Source of the DNA: Zoroaster sp. YZ-2022
Taxonomy: Eukaryota > Echinodermata > Asteroidea > Forcipulatida > Zoroasteridae
DNA: 64,000 nt
Direction: 5' to 3'
Assembly: GCA_029582265.1 (NCBI GenBank)
Contig: CM055819.1
Span: 4,443,855-4,507,854, forward strand
This document shows, piece by piece, positions 1 through 14,400 of this stretch; the stretch's first letter is position 1; every line of letters starts with the position of its first letter. Below the pieces are notes generated by a model. It worked only from the letters and a program-made list of their open reading frames with translations. It had not been told where the DNA came from and ran no database searches. Made by a program: the position numbers and the translations under genes.

Positions 1-3000
1 CTCCAGGAAATCACATTACTTTTACATTTAGATAATTTCTTCATACCTTAAATGGCCTCCATGCACACTGAACCCTCCGCAAAATACTGTCAAAATACGG
101 GCCATAACTCAGGGTAGACAGCCTATATTGTTGTGATTAAAACACAAATACGAATGAAATTATTTCTAGCGACGGGTATAACTTTAACAGTTTTTAAGGG
201 AGGCCGACAAATTTATATCCAAATTAAAGCTTAGGTTCTCCTCTTTTAGGAAATCACATGACTTTTACATTTAGATAATTTCTTCATACCTTAAAGGACC
301 ACCATGCACACTTAGCCCTCCGCAAAATGCTGTCAAAATACGGGCCATAACCCAGGGTAGACAGCCTATATTGTTGTGATTAAAACACAAATACGAATGA
401 AATTATTTCTAGCGACGGTTATAACTTTATAAGTTTTTAAGGGAGGCAGACAAATTTATATCCAAATTAAAGCTTAGGTTCTCCTCTTTTAGGAAATCAC
501 ATGACTTTTACATTTAGATAATTTCTTCATACCTTAAATGGCCTCCATGCACACTGAACCCTCCGCAAAATACTGTCAAAATACGGGCCATAACTCAGGG
601 TAGACAGCCTATATTGTTGTGATTAAAACACAAATACGAATGAAATTATTTCTAGCGACGGTTATAACTTTAAAAGTTTTAAGGGAGGCAGACAAATTTA
701 TATCCAAATTAAAGCTTAGGTTCTCCTCTTTTAGGAAATCACATGACTTTTACATTTAGATAATTTCTTCATACCTTAAAGGACCACCATGCACACTTAG
801 CCCTCCGCAAAATACTGTCAAAGTACGGGCCATAACTCAGGGTAGACAGCCTATATTGTTGTGATTAAAACACAAATACGAATGAAATTATTTCTAGCGA
901 CGGTTATAACATTAAAAGTTTTTTATACAGGCCGACATATTTATATCCAAATTATAGCTTAGGTTCTCCTCTTTTAGGAAATCACATGACTTTTACATTT
1001 AGATAATTTCTTCATACCTTAAAGGACCACCATGCACACTTAGCCCTCCGCAAAATACTGTCAAAATACGGGCCATAACTCAGGGTAGACAGCCTATATT
1101 GTTGTGATTAAAACACAAATACGAATGAAATTATTTCTAGCGACGGTTATAACTTTAAAAGTTTTTAATGGAGGCAGACAAATTTATATCCAAATTAAAG
1201 CTTAGGTTCTCCTCTTTTAGGAAATCACATGACTTTAAATTTAGATAATTTCTTCATACCTTAAATGGCCTCCATGCACACTGAACCCTCCGCAAAATAC
1301 TGTCAAAATACGGGCCATAACTCAGGGTAGACAGCCTATATTGTTGTGATTAAAACACAAATACGAATGAAATTATTTCTAGCGACGGTTATAACTTTAA
1401 AAGTTTTTAAAGGAGGGCGACAAATTTATATCCAAATTAAAGCTTAGATTCTCCTCTTTTAGGAAATCACATGACTTTTACGTTTAGATAATTTCTTCAT
1501 ACCTTAAAGGACCACCATGCACACTTAGCCCTCCGCAAAATGCTGTCAAAATACGGGCCATAACTCAGGGTAGACAGCCTATATTGTTGTGATTAAAACA
1601 CAAATACGAATGAAATTATTTCTAGCGACGATTATAACTTTAAAAGTTTTAAGGGAGGCCGACAAATTTATATCCAAATTAAAGCTTAGGTTCTCCTCTT
1701 TAGGAAATCACATGACTTTACATTTAGATAATTTCTTCATACCTTATCTGGCCTCCATGCACACTTAGCTCTCCGCAAAATACTGTCAAAATACGGGCCA
1801 TAACTCAGGGTAGACAGCCTATATTGTTGTGATTAAAACACAAATACGAATGAAATTATTTCTAGCGACGGTTATAACTTTAAAAGTTTTTAAGGGAGGC
1901 AGACAAATTTATATCCAAATTAAAGCTTAGGTTCTCCTCTTTTAGGAAATCACATGACTTTTACATTTAGATAATTTCTTCATACCTTAAATGGCCTCCA
2001 TGCACACTGAACCCTCCGCAAAATACTGTCAAAATACGGGCCATAACTCAGGGTAGACAGCCTATATTGTTGTGATTAAAACACAAATACGAATGAAATT
2101 ATTTCTAGCGACGGTTATAACTTTAAAAGTTTTTAAGGGAGGCCGACAAATTTATATCCAAATTAAAGCTTAGGTTCTCCTATGTTAGGATATAACATGA
2201 CTTTTACATTTAGATAATTTCTTCATACCTTAAAGGACCACCATGCACACTTAGCCCTCCGCAAAATACTGTCAAAATACGGGCCATAACTCAGGGTAGA
2301 CAGCCTATATTGTTGTGATTAAAACACAAATACGAATGAAATTATTTCTAGCGACGGTTATAACTTTAAAAGTTTTTAAGGGAGGCAGACAAATTTATAT
2401 CCAAATTAAAGCTTAGGTTCTCCTCTTTTAGGAAATCACATGACCTTTACATTTAGATAATTTCTTCATACCTTAAATGGCCTCCATGCACACTGAAGCC
2501 TCCGCAAAATACTGTCAAAATACGGGCCATAACTCAGGGTAGACAGCCTATATTGTTGTGATTAAAACACAAATACGAATGAAATTATTTCTAGCGACGG
2601 TTATAACTTTAAAAGTTTTAAGGAGGCTGACAATTTTATATCCAAATTAAAGCTTAGGTTCTCCTCTTTTAGGAAATCACATGACTTTACATTTAGATAA
2701 TTTCTTCATACCTTAAAGGACCACCATGCACACTTAGCCCTCCGCAAAATACTGTCAAAATACGGGCCATAACTCAGGGTAGACAGCCTATATTGTTGTG
2801 ATTAAAACACAAATACGAATGAAATTATTTTGTAGCGACGGTTATAACTTTAAAAGTTTTTAAGTGAGGCAGACAAATTTATATCCAAATTAAAGCTTAG
2901 GTTCTCCTCTTTTAGGAAATCACATGACTTTTACATTTAGATAATTTCTTCATACCTTAAATGGCCTCCATGCACACTGAACCCTCCGCAAAATACTGTC

Positions 3001-6000
3001 AAAATACGGGCCATAACTCAGGGTAGACAGCCTATATTGTTGTGATTAAAACACAAATACGAATGAAATTATTTCTAGCGACGGTTATAACTTTAAAAGT
3101 TTTTAAGGGAGGCAGACAAATTTATATCCAAATTAAAGCTTAGGTTCTCCTCTTTTAGGAAATCACATGACTTTTACATTTAGATAATTTCTTCATACCT
3201 TAAAGGACCACCATGCACACTTAGCCCTCCGCAAAATACTGTCAAAATACGGGCCATAACTCAGGGTAGACAGCCTATATTGTTGTGATTAAACCACAAA
3301 TACGAATGAAATTATTTCTAGCGACGGTTATAACTTTAAAAGTTTTTAAGGGAGTCCGACAAATTTATATCCAAATTAAAGCTTAGGTTCTCCTCTTTTA
3401 GGAAATCACATGACTTTTACATTTAGATAATTTCTTCATACCTTAAAGGACCACCATGCACACTTAGCCCTCCGCAAAATACTGTCAAAATACGGGCCAT
3501 AACTCAGGGTAGACAGCCTATATTGTTGTGATTAAAACACAAATACGAATGAAATTATTTCTAGCGACGGTTATAACTTTAAAAGTTTTAAGGGAGGCAG
3601 ACAAATTTATATCCAAATTAAAGCTTAGGTTCTCCTCTTTTAGGAAATCACATGACTTACATTTAGATAATTTCTTCATACCTTAAATGGCCTCCATGCA
3701 CACTGAACCCTCCGCAAAATACTGTCAAAATACGGGCCATAACTCAGGGTAGACAGCCTATATTGTTGTGATTAAAACACAAATACGAATGAAATTATTT
3801 CTAGCGACGGTTATAACTTTAAAAGTTTTTAAGGGAGGCCGACAAATTTATATCCAAATTAAAGCTTAGGTTCTCCTATTTTAGGAAATCACATGACTTT
3901 TTACATTTAGATAATTTCTTCATACCTTAAATGTCCACCATGCACACTTAGCCCTCCGCAAAATACTGTCAAAATACGGGCCATAACTCAGGGTAGACAG
4001 CCTATATTGTTGTGATTAAAACACAAATACGAATGAAATTATTTCTAGCGACGGTTATAACTTTAAAAGTTTTAAAGTGAGGGCGACAAATTTATATCCA
4101 AATTAAAGCTTAGGTTCTCCTCTTTAAGGAAATCACATGACTTTTACATTTAGATAATTTCTTCATACCTTAAATGGCCTCCATGCACACTGAACCCTCC
4201 GCAAAATACTGTCAAAATACGGGCCATAACTCAGGGTAGACAGCCTATATTGTTGTGATTAAAACACAAATACGAATGAAATTATTTCTAGCGACGGTTA
4301 TAACTTTAAACGTTTTTAAGGGAGGCCGACAAATTTATATCCAAATTAAAGCTTAGGTTCTCCTCTTTTAGGAAATCACATGACTTTTACATTTAGATAA
4401 TTTCTTCATACCTTAAATGGCCTCCATGCACACTTAGCCTTCCGCAAAATACTGTCAAAATACGGGCCATAACTCAGGGTAGACAGCCTATATTGTTGTG
4501 ATTAAAACACAAATACGAATGAAATTATTTCTATCGACGGTTATAACTTTAAAAGTTTTTAATGGAGGCAGACAAATTTATATCCAAATTAAAGCTTAGG
4601 TTCTCCTCTTTTAGGAAATCACATGACTTTTACATTTAGATAATTTCTTCATACCTTAAATGGCCTCCATGCACACTGAACCCTCCGCAAAATACTGTCA
4701 AAATACGGGCCATAACTCAGGGTAGACAGCCTATATTGTTGTGATTAAAACACAAATACGAATGAAATTATTTCTAGCGACGGTTATAACTTTAAAAGTT
4801 TTTAAGGGAGGCTGACAAATTTATATCCAAATTAAAGCTTAGGTTCTCCTTTAGGAAATCACATGACTTTTACATTTAGATAATTTCTTCATACCTTAAA
4901 GGACCACCATGCACACTTAGCCCTCCGCAAAATACTGTCAAAATACGGGCCATAACTCAGGGTAGACAGCCTATATTGTTGTGATTAAAACACAAATACG
5001 AATGAAATTATTTCTAGCGACGGTTATAACTTTAAAAGTTTTAAGGGAGGCAGACAAATTTATATCCAAATTAAAGCTTAGGTTCTCCTCTTTTAGGAAA
5101 TCACATGACTTTTACATTTAGATAATTTCTTCATACCTTAAATGGCCTCCATGCACACTGAGCCCTCCGCAAAATACTGTCAAAATACGGGCCATAACTC
5201 AGGGTAGACAGCCTATATTGTTGTGATTAAAACACAAATACGAATGAAATTATTTCTAGCGACGGTTATAACTTTAAAAGTTTTTAAGGGAGGCCGACAA
5301 ATTTATATCCAAATTAAAGCTTAGGTTCTCCTCTTTTAGGAAATCACATGACTTTTACATTTAGATAATTTCTTCATACCTTAAAGGACCACCATGCACA
5401 CTTAGCCCTCCGCAATTTAATGTCAATTTACGGGCCATTAATCAGGGTATACATCCTATATTGTTGTGATTAAAACACAAATACGAATGAAATTATTTCT
5501 AGCGACGGTTATAACTTTATATTTTTTTCTTGTTGGCAGACAAATTTATATCCAAATTAAAGCTTAGGTTCTCCTCTTTTAGGAAATCACATGACTTTTA
5601 CATTTAGATAATTTCTTCATACCTTAAATGGCCTCCATGCACACTGAACCCTCCGCAAAATACTGTCAAAATACGGGCCATAACTCAGGGTAGACAGCCT
5701 ATATTGTTGTGATTAAAACACAAATACGAATGAAATTATTTCTAGCGACGGTTATAACTTTAAAAGTTTTTAAGGGAGGCAGACAAATTTATATCCAAAT
5801 TAAAGCTTAGGTTCTCCTCTTTTAGGAAATCACATGACTTTTACATTTAGATAATTTCTTCATACCTTAAAGGACCACCATGCACACTTAGCCCTCCGCA
5901 AAATACTGTCAAAATACGGGCCATAACTCAGGGTAGACAGCCTATATTGTTGTGATTAAAACACAAATACGAATGAAATTATTTCTAGCGACGGTTATAA

Positions 6001-9000
6001 CTTTAAAAGTTTTTAAGGGAGGCTGACAAATTTATATCCAAATTAAAGCTTAGGTTCTCCTCTTTTAGGAAATCACATGACTTTTACATTTAGATAATTT
6101 CTTCATACCTTAAATGGCCTCCATGCACACTGAACCTCCGCAAAATACTGTCAAAATACGGGCCATAACTCAGGGTAGACAGCCTATATTGTTGTGATTA
6201 AAACACAAATACGAATGAAATTATTTCTAGCGACGGTTATAACTTTAAAAGTTTTTAAGGGAGGCAGACAAATTTATATCCAAATTAAAGCTTAGGTTCT
6301 CCTCTTTTAGGAAATCACATGACTTTTACATTTAGATAATTTCTTCATACCTTAAAGGACCACCATGCACACTGAGCCCTCCGCAAAATACTGTCAAAAT
6401 ACGGGCCATAACTCAGGGTAGACAGCCTATATTGTTGTGATTAAAACACAAATACGAATGAAATTATTTCTAGCGACGGTTATAACTTTAAAAGTTTTTA
6501 AGTGAGGCAGACAAATTTATATCCAAATTAAAGCTTAGGTTCTCCTATTTTAGGAAATCACATGACTTTTACATTTAGATAATTTCTTCATACCTTAAAT
6601 GGCCTCCATGCACACTGAACCCTCCGCAAAATACTGTCAAAATACGGGCCATAACTCAGGGTAGACAGCCTATATTGTTGTGATTAAAACACAAATACGA
6701 ATGAAATTATTTCTAGCGACGGTTATAACTTTAAAAGTTTTTAAGGGAGGCCGACAAATTTATATCCAAATTAAAGCTTAGGTTCTCCCCTTTTAGGAAA
6801 TCACATGACTTTTACATTTAGATAATTTCTTCATACCTTAAAGGTCCTCCATGCACACTTAGCCCTCCGCAAAATACTGTCAAAATACGGGCCATAACTC
6901 AGGGTAGACAGCCTATATTGTTGTGATTAAAACACAAATACGAATGAAATTATTTCTAGCGACGGTTATAACTTTAAAAGTTTTTAGGAGGCAGACAAAT
7001 TTATATCCAAATTAAAGCTTAGGTTCTCCTCTTTATGGAAATCACATGACTTTTACATTTAGATAATTTCTTCATACCTTAAATGGCCTCCATGCACACT
7101 GAACCCTCCGCAAAATACTGTCAAAATACGGGCCATAACTCAGGGTAGACAGCCTATATTGTTGTGATTAAAACACAAATACGAATGAAATTATTTCTAG
7201 CGACGGTTATAACTTTAAAAGTTTTTAAGGGAGGCCGACAAATTTATATCCAAATTAAAGCTTAGGTTCTCCTTATTTAGGAAATCACATGACTTTTACA
7301 TTTAGATAATTTCTTCATACCTTAAAGGACCACCATGCACACTTAGCCCTCCGCAAAATGCTGTCAAAATACGGGCCATAACTCAGGGTAGACAGCCTAT
7401 ATTGTTGTGATTAAAACACAAATACGAATGAAATTATTTCTAGCGACGGTTATAACTTTAAAAGTTTTTAAGTGAGGCAGACAAATTTATATCCAAATTA
7501 AAGCTTAGGTTCTGCCGTTTTAGGAAATCACATGACTTTTACATTTAGATAATTTCTTCATACCTTAAATGGCCTCCATGCACACTGAGCCCTCCGCAAA
7601 ATACTGTCAAAATACGGGCCATAACTCAGGGTAGACAGCCTATATTGTTGTGATTAAAACACAAATACGAATGAAATTATTTCTAGCGACGGTTATAACT
7701 TTAAAAGTTTTAAGGGAGGCAGACAAATTTATATCCAAATTAAAGCTTAGGTTCTCCTCTTTTAGGAAATCACATGACTTTTACATTTAGATAATTTCTT
7801 CATACCTTAAATGGCCTCCATGCACACTGAGCCCTCCGCAAAATACTGTCAAAATACGGGCCATAACTCAGGGTAGACAGCCTATATTGTTGTGATTAAA
7901 ACACAAATACGAATGAAATTATTTCTAGCGACGGTTATAACTTTAAAAGTTTTTAAGGGAGGCTGACAAATTTATATCCAAATTAAAGCTTAGGTTCTCC
8001 TCTTTAGGAAATCACATGACTTTTACATTTAGATAATTTCTTCATACCTTAAACGGCCTCCATGCACACTTAGCCTCCGTAAAATACGGTCAAAATACGG
8101 GCCATAACTCAGGGTAGACAGCCTGTCATTGTTGTGATTAAAACACAAATACGAATGAAATTATTTCTAGCGACGGTTATAACTTTAAAAGTTTTTAAGG
8201 AGGCAGACAAATTTATATCCAAATTAAAGCTTAGGTTCTCCTCTTTAGGAAATCACATGACTTTTACATTTAGATAATTTCTTCATACCTTAAATGGCCT
8301 CCATGCACACTGAACCCTCCGCAAAATACTGTCAAAATACGGGCCATAACTCAGGGTAGACAGCCTATATTGTTGTGATTAAAACACAAATACGAATGAA
8401 ATTATTTCTAGCGACGGTTATAACTTTAAAAGTTTTTATGGGGGCAGACAAATTTATATCCAAATAAAAGCTTAGGTTCTCCTCTTTTAGGAAATCACAT
8501 GACTTTTACATTTAGATAATTTCTTCATACCTTAAATGTCCTCCATGCACACTTAGCCCTCCGCAAAATACTGTCAAAATACGGGCCATAACTCAGGGTA
8601 GACAGCCTATATTGTTGTGATTAAAACACAAATACGAATGAAATTATTTCTAGCGACGGTTATAACTTTAAAAGTTTTTAAGGAGGCCGACAAATTTATA
8701 TCCAAATTAAAGCTTAGGTTCTCCTCTTTAGGAAATCACATGACTTTACATTTAGATAATTTCTTCATACCTTAAATGGCCTCCATGCACACTTAGCCCT
8801 CCGCAAAATACTGTCAAAATACGGGCCATAACTCAGGGTAGACAGCCTATATTGTTGTGATTAAAACACAAATACGAATGAAATTATTTCTAGCGACGGT
8901 TATAACTTTAAAAGTTTTTAAGGGAGGCAGACAAATTTATATCCAAATTAAAGCTTAGGTTCTCCTCGTTTAGGAAATCACATGACTTTTACATTTAGAT

Positions 9001-12000
9001 AATTTCTTCATACCTTAAATGGCCTCCATGCACACTGAGCCCTCCGCAAAATACTGTCAAAATACGGGCCATAACTCAGGGTAGACAGCCTATATTGTTG
9101 TGATTAAAACACAAATACGAATGAAATTATTTCTAGCGACGGTTATAACTTTTAAAATTTTCAAGGGAGGCAGACAAATTTATATCCAAATTAAAGCTTA
9201 GGTTCTCCTCTTTAGGAAATCACATGACTTTTACATTTAGATAATTTCTTCATAACTTATTTGTCCTGCATTCACACTTTAGCCGCCGCTAAATACTGTC
9301 AAAATACGGGCCATAACTCAGGGTAGACAGCCTATATTGTTGTGATTAAAACACAAATACGAATGAAATTATTTCTAGCGACGGTTATAACTTTAAAAGT
9401 TTTAATTGGAGGCAGACAAATTGATATACAAATTAAAGCTTAGGTTCTCCTCTTTTAGGAAATCACATGACTTTTACATTTAGATAATTTCTTCATACCT
9501 TAAATGGGCTCCATGCACACTTAGCCCTCCGCAAAATACTGTCAAAATACGGGCCATAACTCAGGGTAGACAGCCTATATTGTTGTGATTAAAACACAAA
9601 TACGAATGAAATTATTTCTAGCGACGGTTATAACTTTAAAAGTTTTTAAGGGAGGCCGACAAATTTATATCCAAATTAAAGCTTGAGGTTCTCCTCTTTA
9701 GGAAATCACATGACTTTTACATTTAGATAATTTCTTCATACCTTAAATGGCCTCCATGCACACTTAGCCCTCCGCAAAATACTGTCAAAATACGGGCCAT
9801 AACTCAGGGTAGACAGCCTATATTGTTGTGATTAAAACACAAATACGAATGAAATTATTTCTAGCGACGGTAAAAACTATAAAATAATTTAACGGAGGCA
9901 GACAAATTTATATCCAAATTAAAGTTTAGGTTCTCCTCTTGTAGGAAATCACATGACTTTTACATTTAGATAATTTCTTCATACCTTAAATGGCCTCCAT
10001 GCACACTGAGCCCTCCGCAAAATACTGTCAAAATACGGGCCATAACTCAGGGTAGACAGCCTATATTGTTGTGATTAAAACACAAATACGAATGAAATTA
10101 TTTCTAGCGACGGTTATAACTTTAAAAGTTTTTAAGCGAGGCAGACAAATTTATATCTAAATTAAAGCTTAGGTTCTCCTCTCTTAGGAAATCACATGAC
10201 TTTTACATTTAGATAATTTCTTCATACCTTAAATGGCCTCCATGCACACTGAGCCCTCCGCAAAATACTGTCAAAATACGGGCCATAACTCAGGGTAGAC
10301 AGCCTATATTGTTGTGATTAAAACACAAATACGAATGAAATTATTTCTAGCGACGGTTATAACTTTAAAAGTTTTTAAGGGAGGCCGACAAATTTATATC
10401 CAAATTAAAGCTTAGGTTCTCCTCTTTGAGGAAATCACATGACTTTTACATTTAGACAATTTCTTCATACCTTAAACGGCCTCCATGCACACTTAGCCCT
10501 CCGCAAAATACGGTCAAAATACGGGCCATAACTCAGGGTAAACACCCGTCATTGTTGTGATTAAAACACAAATACGAATGAAATTATTTCTAGCGACGGT
10601 TATAACTTTAAAAGTTTTTAAGGGAGGCAGACAAATTTATATCCAAATTAAAGCTTAGGTTCTCCTCTTTTAGGAAATCACATGACTTTTACATTTAGAT
10701 AATTTCTTCATACCTTAAATGGCCTCCATGCACACTGAGCCCTCCGCAAAATACTGTCAAAATACGGGCCATAACTCAGGGTAGACAGCCTATATTGTTG
10801 TGATTAAAACACAAATACGAATGAAATTATTTCTAGCGACGGTTATAACTTTAAAAGTTTTTAAGGGAGGCAGACAAATTTATATCCAAATTAAAGCTTA
10901 GGTTCTCCTCTTTTAGGAAATCACATGACTTTTACATTTAGATAATTTCTTCATACCTTAAATGGCCTCCATGCACACTGAGCCTCCGCAAAATACTGTC
11001 AAAATACGGGCCATAACTCAGGGTAGACAGCCTATATTGTTGTGATTAAAACACAAATACGAATGAAATTATTTCTAGCGACGGTTATAACTTTAAAAGT
11101 TTTTAAGGCAGACAAATTTATATCCAAATTAAAGCTTAGGTTCTCCGCTTTTAGGAAATCACATGACTTTTACATTTAGATAATTTCTTCATACCTTAAA
11201 GGACCACCATGCACACTGAGCCCTCCGCAAAATACTGTCAAAATACGGGCCATAACTCAGGGTAGACAGCCTATATTGTTGTGATTAAAACACAAATACG
11301 AATGAAATTATTTCTAGCGACGGTTATAACTTTAAAAGTTTTTAAGGGAGGTCGACAAATTTATATCCAAATTAAAGCTTAGGTTCTCCACCTTTAGGAA
11401 ATCACATGACTTTTACATTTAGATAATTTCTTCATACTTTAAATGGACCACCATGCACACTTAGCCCTCCGCAAAATACTGTCAAAATACGGGCCATAAC
11501 TCAGGATAGACAGCCTATATTGTTGTGATTAAAACACAAATACGAATGAAATTATTTCTAGCGACGGTTATAACTTTAAAAGTTTTTAAGGGAGGGCGAC
11601 AAATTTATATCCAAATTAAAGCTTAGGTTCTCCTCATTTAGGAAATCACATGACTTTTACATTTAGATAATTTCTTCATACCTTAAATGGCCTCCATGCA
11701 CACTGAGCCCTCCGCAAAATACTGTCAAAATACGGGCCATAACTCAGGGTAGACAGCCTATATTGTTGTGATTAAAACACAAATACGAATGAAATTATTT
11801 CTAGCGACGGTTATAACTTTAAAAGTTTTTAAGGGAGGCCGACAAATTTATATCCAAATTAAAGCTTAGGTTCTCCTCTTTTAGGAAATCACATGACTTT
11901 TACATTTAGATAATTTCTTCATACCTTAAAGGACCACCATGCACACTTAGCCCTCCGCAAAATGCTGTCAAAATACGGCCATAACTCAGGGTAGACAGCC

Positions 12001-13519
12001 TATATTGTTGTGATTAAAACACAAATACGAATGAAATTATTTCTAGGGACGGTTATAACTTTAAAAGTTTTTAAGGGAGGCAGACAAATTTATATCCAAA
12101 TTAAAGCTTAGGTTCTCCTCTTTTAGGAAATCACATGACTTTTACATTTAGATAATTTCTTCATACCTTAAATGGCCTCCATGCACACTGAGCCCTCCGC
12201 AAAATACTGTCAAAATACGGGCCATAACTCAGGGTAGACAGCCTATATTGTTGTGATTAAAACACAAATACGAATGAAATTATTTCTAGCGACGGTTATA
12301 ACTTTAAAAGTTTGTAAGGGAGGCCGACAAATTTATATCCAAATTAAAGTTTAGGTTCTACTTATTTTGGAAATCACATGACTTTTACATTTAGATAATT
12401 TCTTCATACCTTAAATGGCCTCCATGCACACTGAGCCCTCCGCAAAATACTGTCAAAATACGGGCCATAACTCAGGGTAGACAGCCCATATTGTTGTGAT
12501 TAAAACACAAATACGAATGAAATTATTTCTAGCGACGGTTATAACTTTAAAAGTTTTAAGGGAGGCAGACAAATTTATATCCAAATTAAAGCTTAGGTTC
12601 TCCTTTAGGAAATCACATGACTTTTACATTTAGACAATTTCTTCATACCTTAAACGGCCTCCATGCACACTTAGCCCTCCGCAAAATACTGTCAAAATAC
12701 GGGCCATAACTCAGGGTAGACAGCCTATATTGTTGTGATTAAAACACAAATACGAATGAAATTATTTCTAGCGACGGTTATAACTTTAAAAGTTTTTAAG
12801 GGAGGCCGACAAATTTATATCCAAATTAAAGCTTAGGTTCTCTTTTCTTAGGAAATCACATGACTTTTACATTTAGACAATTTCTTCATACCTTAAATGG
12901 CCTCCATGCACACTGAGCCCTCCGCAAAATACTGTCAAAATACGGGCCATAACTCAGGGTAGACAGCCTATATTGCTGTGATTAAAACACAAATACGAAT
13001 GAAATTATTTCTAGCTACTGGTATAACTTTAAAAGTTTTAAGGGAGGCCGACAAATTTATATCCAAATTAAAGCGTAGGTTCTCCTCTTTTAGGAAATCA
13101 CATGACTTTTACATTTAGATAATTTCTTCATACCTTAAAGGACCACCATGCACACTTAGCCCTCCGCAAAATGCTGTCAAAATACGGGCCATAACTCAGG
13201 GTAGACAGCCTATATTGTTGTGATTATAACACAAATACGAATGAAATTATTTCTAGCGACGGTTATAACTTTAAAAGTTTTTAAGGGAGGGCGACAAATT
13301 TATATCCAAATTAAAGCTTAGGTTCTCCTCTTTTAGGAAATCACATGACTTTTACATTTATATAATTTCTTCATACCTTAAATGGCCTCCATGCACACTG
13401 AGCCCTCCGCAAAATACTGTCAAAATACGGGCCATAACTCAGGGTAGACAGCCTATATTGTTGTGATTAAAACACAAATACGAATGAAATTATTTCTAGC
13501 GACGGGTATAACTTTAAAA
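1..13519. repeat. Satellite array, ~242-243 bp monomer, about 56 copies
   Basis: The motif AGGAAATCAC recurs at 5, 248, 491, 733 and 976 and so on with 242-243 bp spacing up to the insertion at 13,520. The copies run head to tail in one orientation, without spacers and without any long ORF. Two stretches are nearly invariant: the one holding CTCAGGGTAGACAGCC and the one holding ATTTCTAGCGACGG. Three stretches vary: the ~30 bp around CCTCCATGCACACT, the AAGGGAGGC segment, and the TTCTCCTCTTTTAGG segment. Monomers fall into subtypes. Type A has TGGCCTCC with ACTGAACCC, or ACTGAGCCC further right. Type B has GGACCACC with ACTTAGCCC. No function can be read from it. Satellites of this size are typical of heterochromatin, but a centromeric role cannot be claimed. 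Confidence 0.98.
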
Positions 13520-14394
13520 CCCTGCGAGCCGCAATACACCACAACTACCACAAGCGGAATAAGGGGAGACTCCGGAAGGCACTTTGTATTACGCGCAGAA
13601 TACACCGCGCGATCCGTTTTCTAACGATCTAATACACTACGCAATCCTTTTCTAACCGATTTCCAACAGTCTAAATTCATGAATGGAGGTCCCCTGAACC
13701 CTCCAGTAGGATGATTGATAGCTAGGGTTGTGAGCCACAATACACCACAACTACCACAAGCGGAATAAGGGGATACTCTGGAAGGCACTTTGTATTACGT
13801 GCAGAATACACTACGCAATCCTTTTCTAACCGATTTCCAACGGTCTAAATTCATGAATGGAGGCCCCCTGGACCCTCCTACAGTAGGATGATTGATAGCT
13901 AGGGTTGTGAAGGTCAGATAGCTGACCTTTCTTGGCAGCGATACTCAGAGTACTTAGATTTGCGCACACGTGAATGGGCTTAGATTTGTGCATAAAACAC
14001 TGGTTGGTTGTGTAATTAGATGAATCTAGGTCCCCTAGTCACATTCTACAGTAGGATTACTCATAAATTATCTTGATAAGGCCAGCCAGGCTGGCTAGGC
14101 GGTGAAATATCAAAGGATTAGTTTGTTTACACACTGACTGGGCTGAGATTTGTATACAAGTCAATGGGCTGAGATTTGTACACAAGTGAACGGGCTCTGG
14201 CTGGATGCCCAACTTTCCCACGGTGGGGGGTGACCTGAACTGAACTCGATGTTAAAGGTTACTATGGAATGTGAAACTAGAGGTTCTCATTGAGGATTAC
14301 ATGAAGTTTCAGTGGAATTCGCCCAAAGGTTTTTCAGTAATTAAAAAAAGGAAAAAAAGTGCCTTCCGGAATCACCTATTCGGTGATCGCAGGG
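13520..14394. mobile_element. 875 bp TIR element inserted in the satellite
   Basis: The element interrupts one satellite monomer inside the segment CTTTAAAAGTTTTT. Its ends are inverted: CCCTGCGA at the left and TCGCAGGG at the right. A second matching block (CCGGAAGGCACTTT) lies a little inside each end. TTAAAA is present on both sides (13,514-13,519 and 14,395-14,400), as expected for a 6 bp target duplication. The left part holds a direct duplication: 13,526-13,731 and 13,732-13,910 share GAGCC(G/A)CAATACACC through AGGGTTGTGA, the second copy lacking an internal ~27 bp. There is no transposase ORF, so it is a non-autonomous DNA transposon. The superfamily is uncertain: the CCC end and TTAA-containing target recall piggyBac, but a 6 bp duplication does not fit exactly. 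Confidence 0.9.
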
Positions 14395-14400
14395 TTAAAA

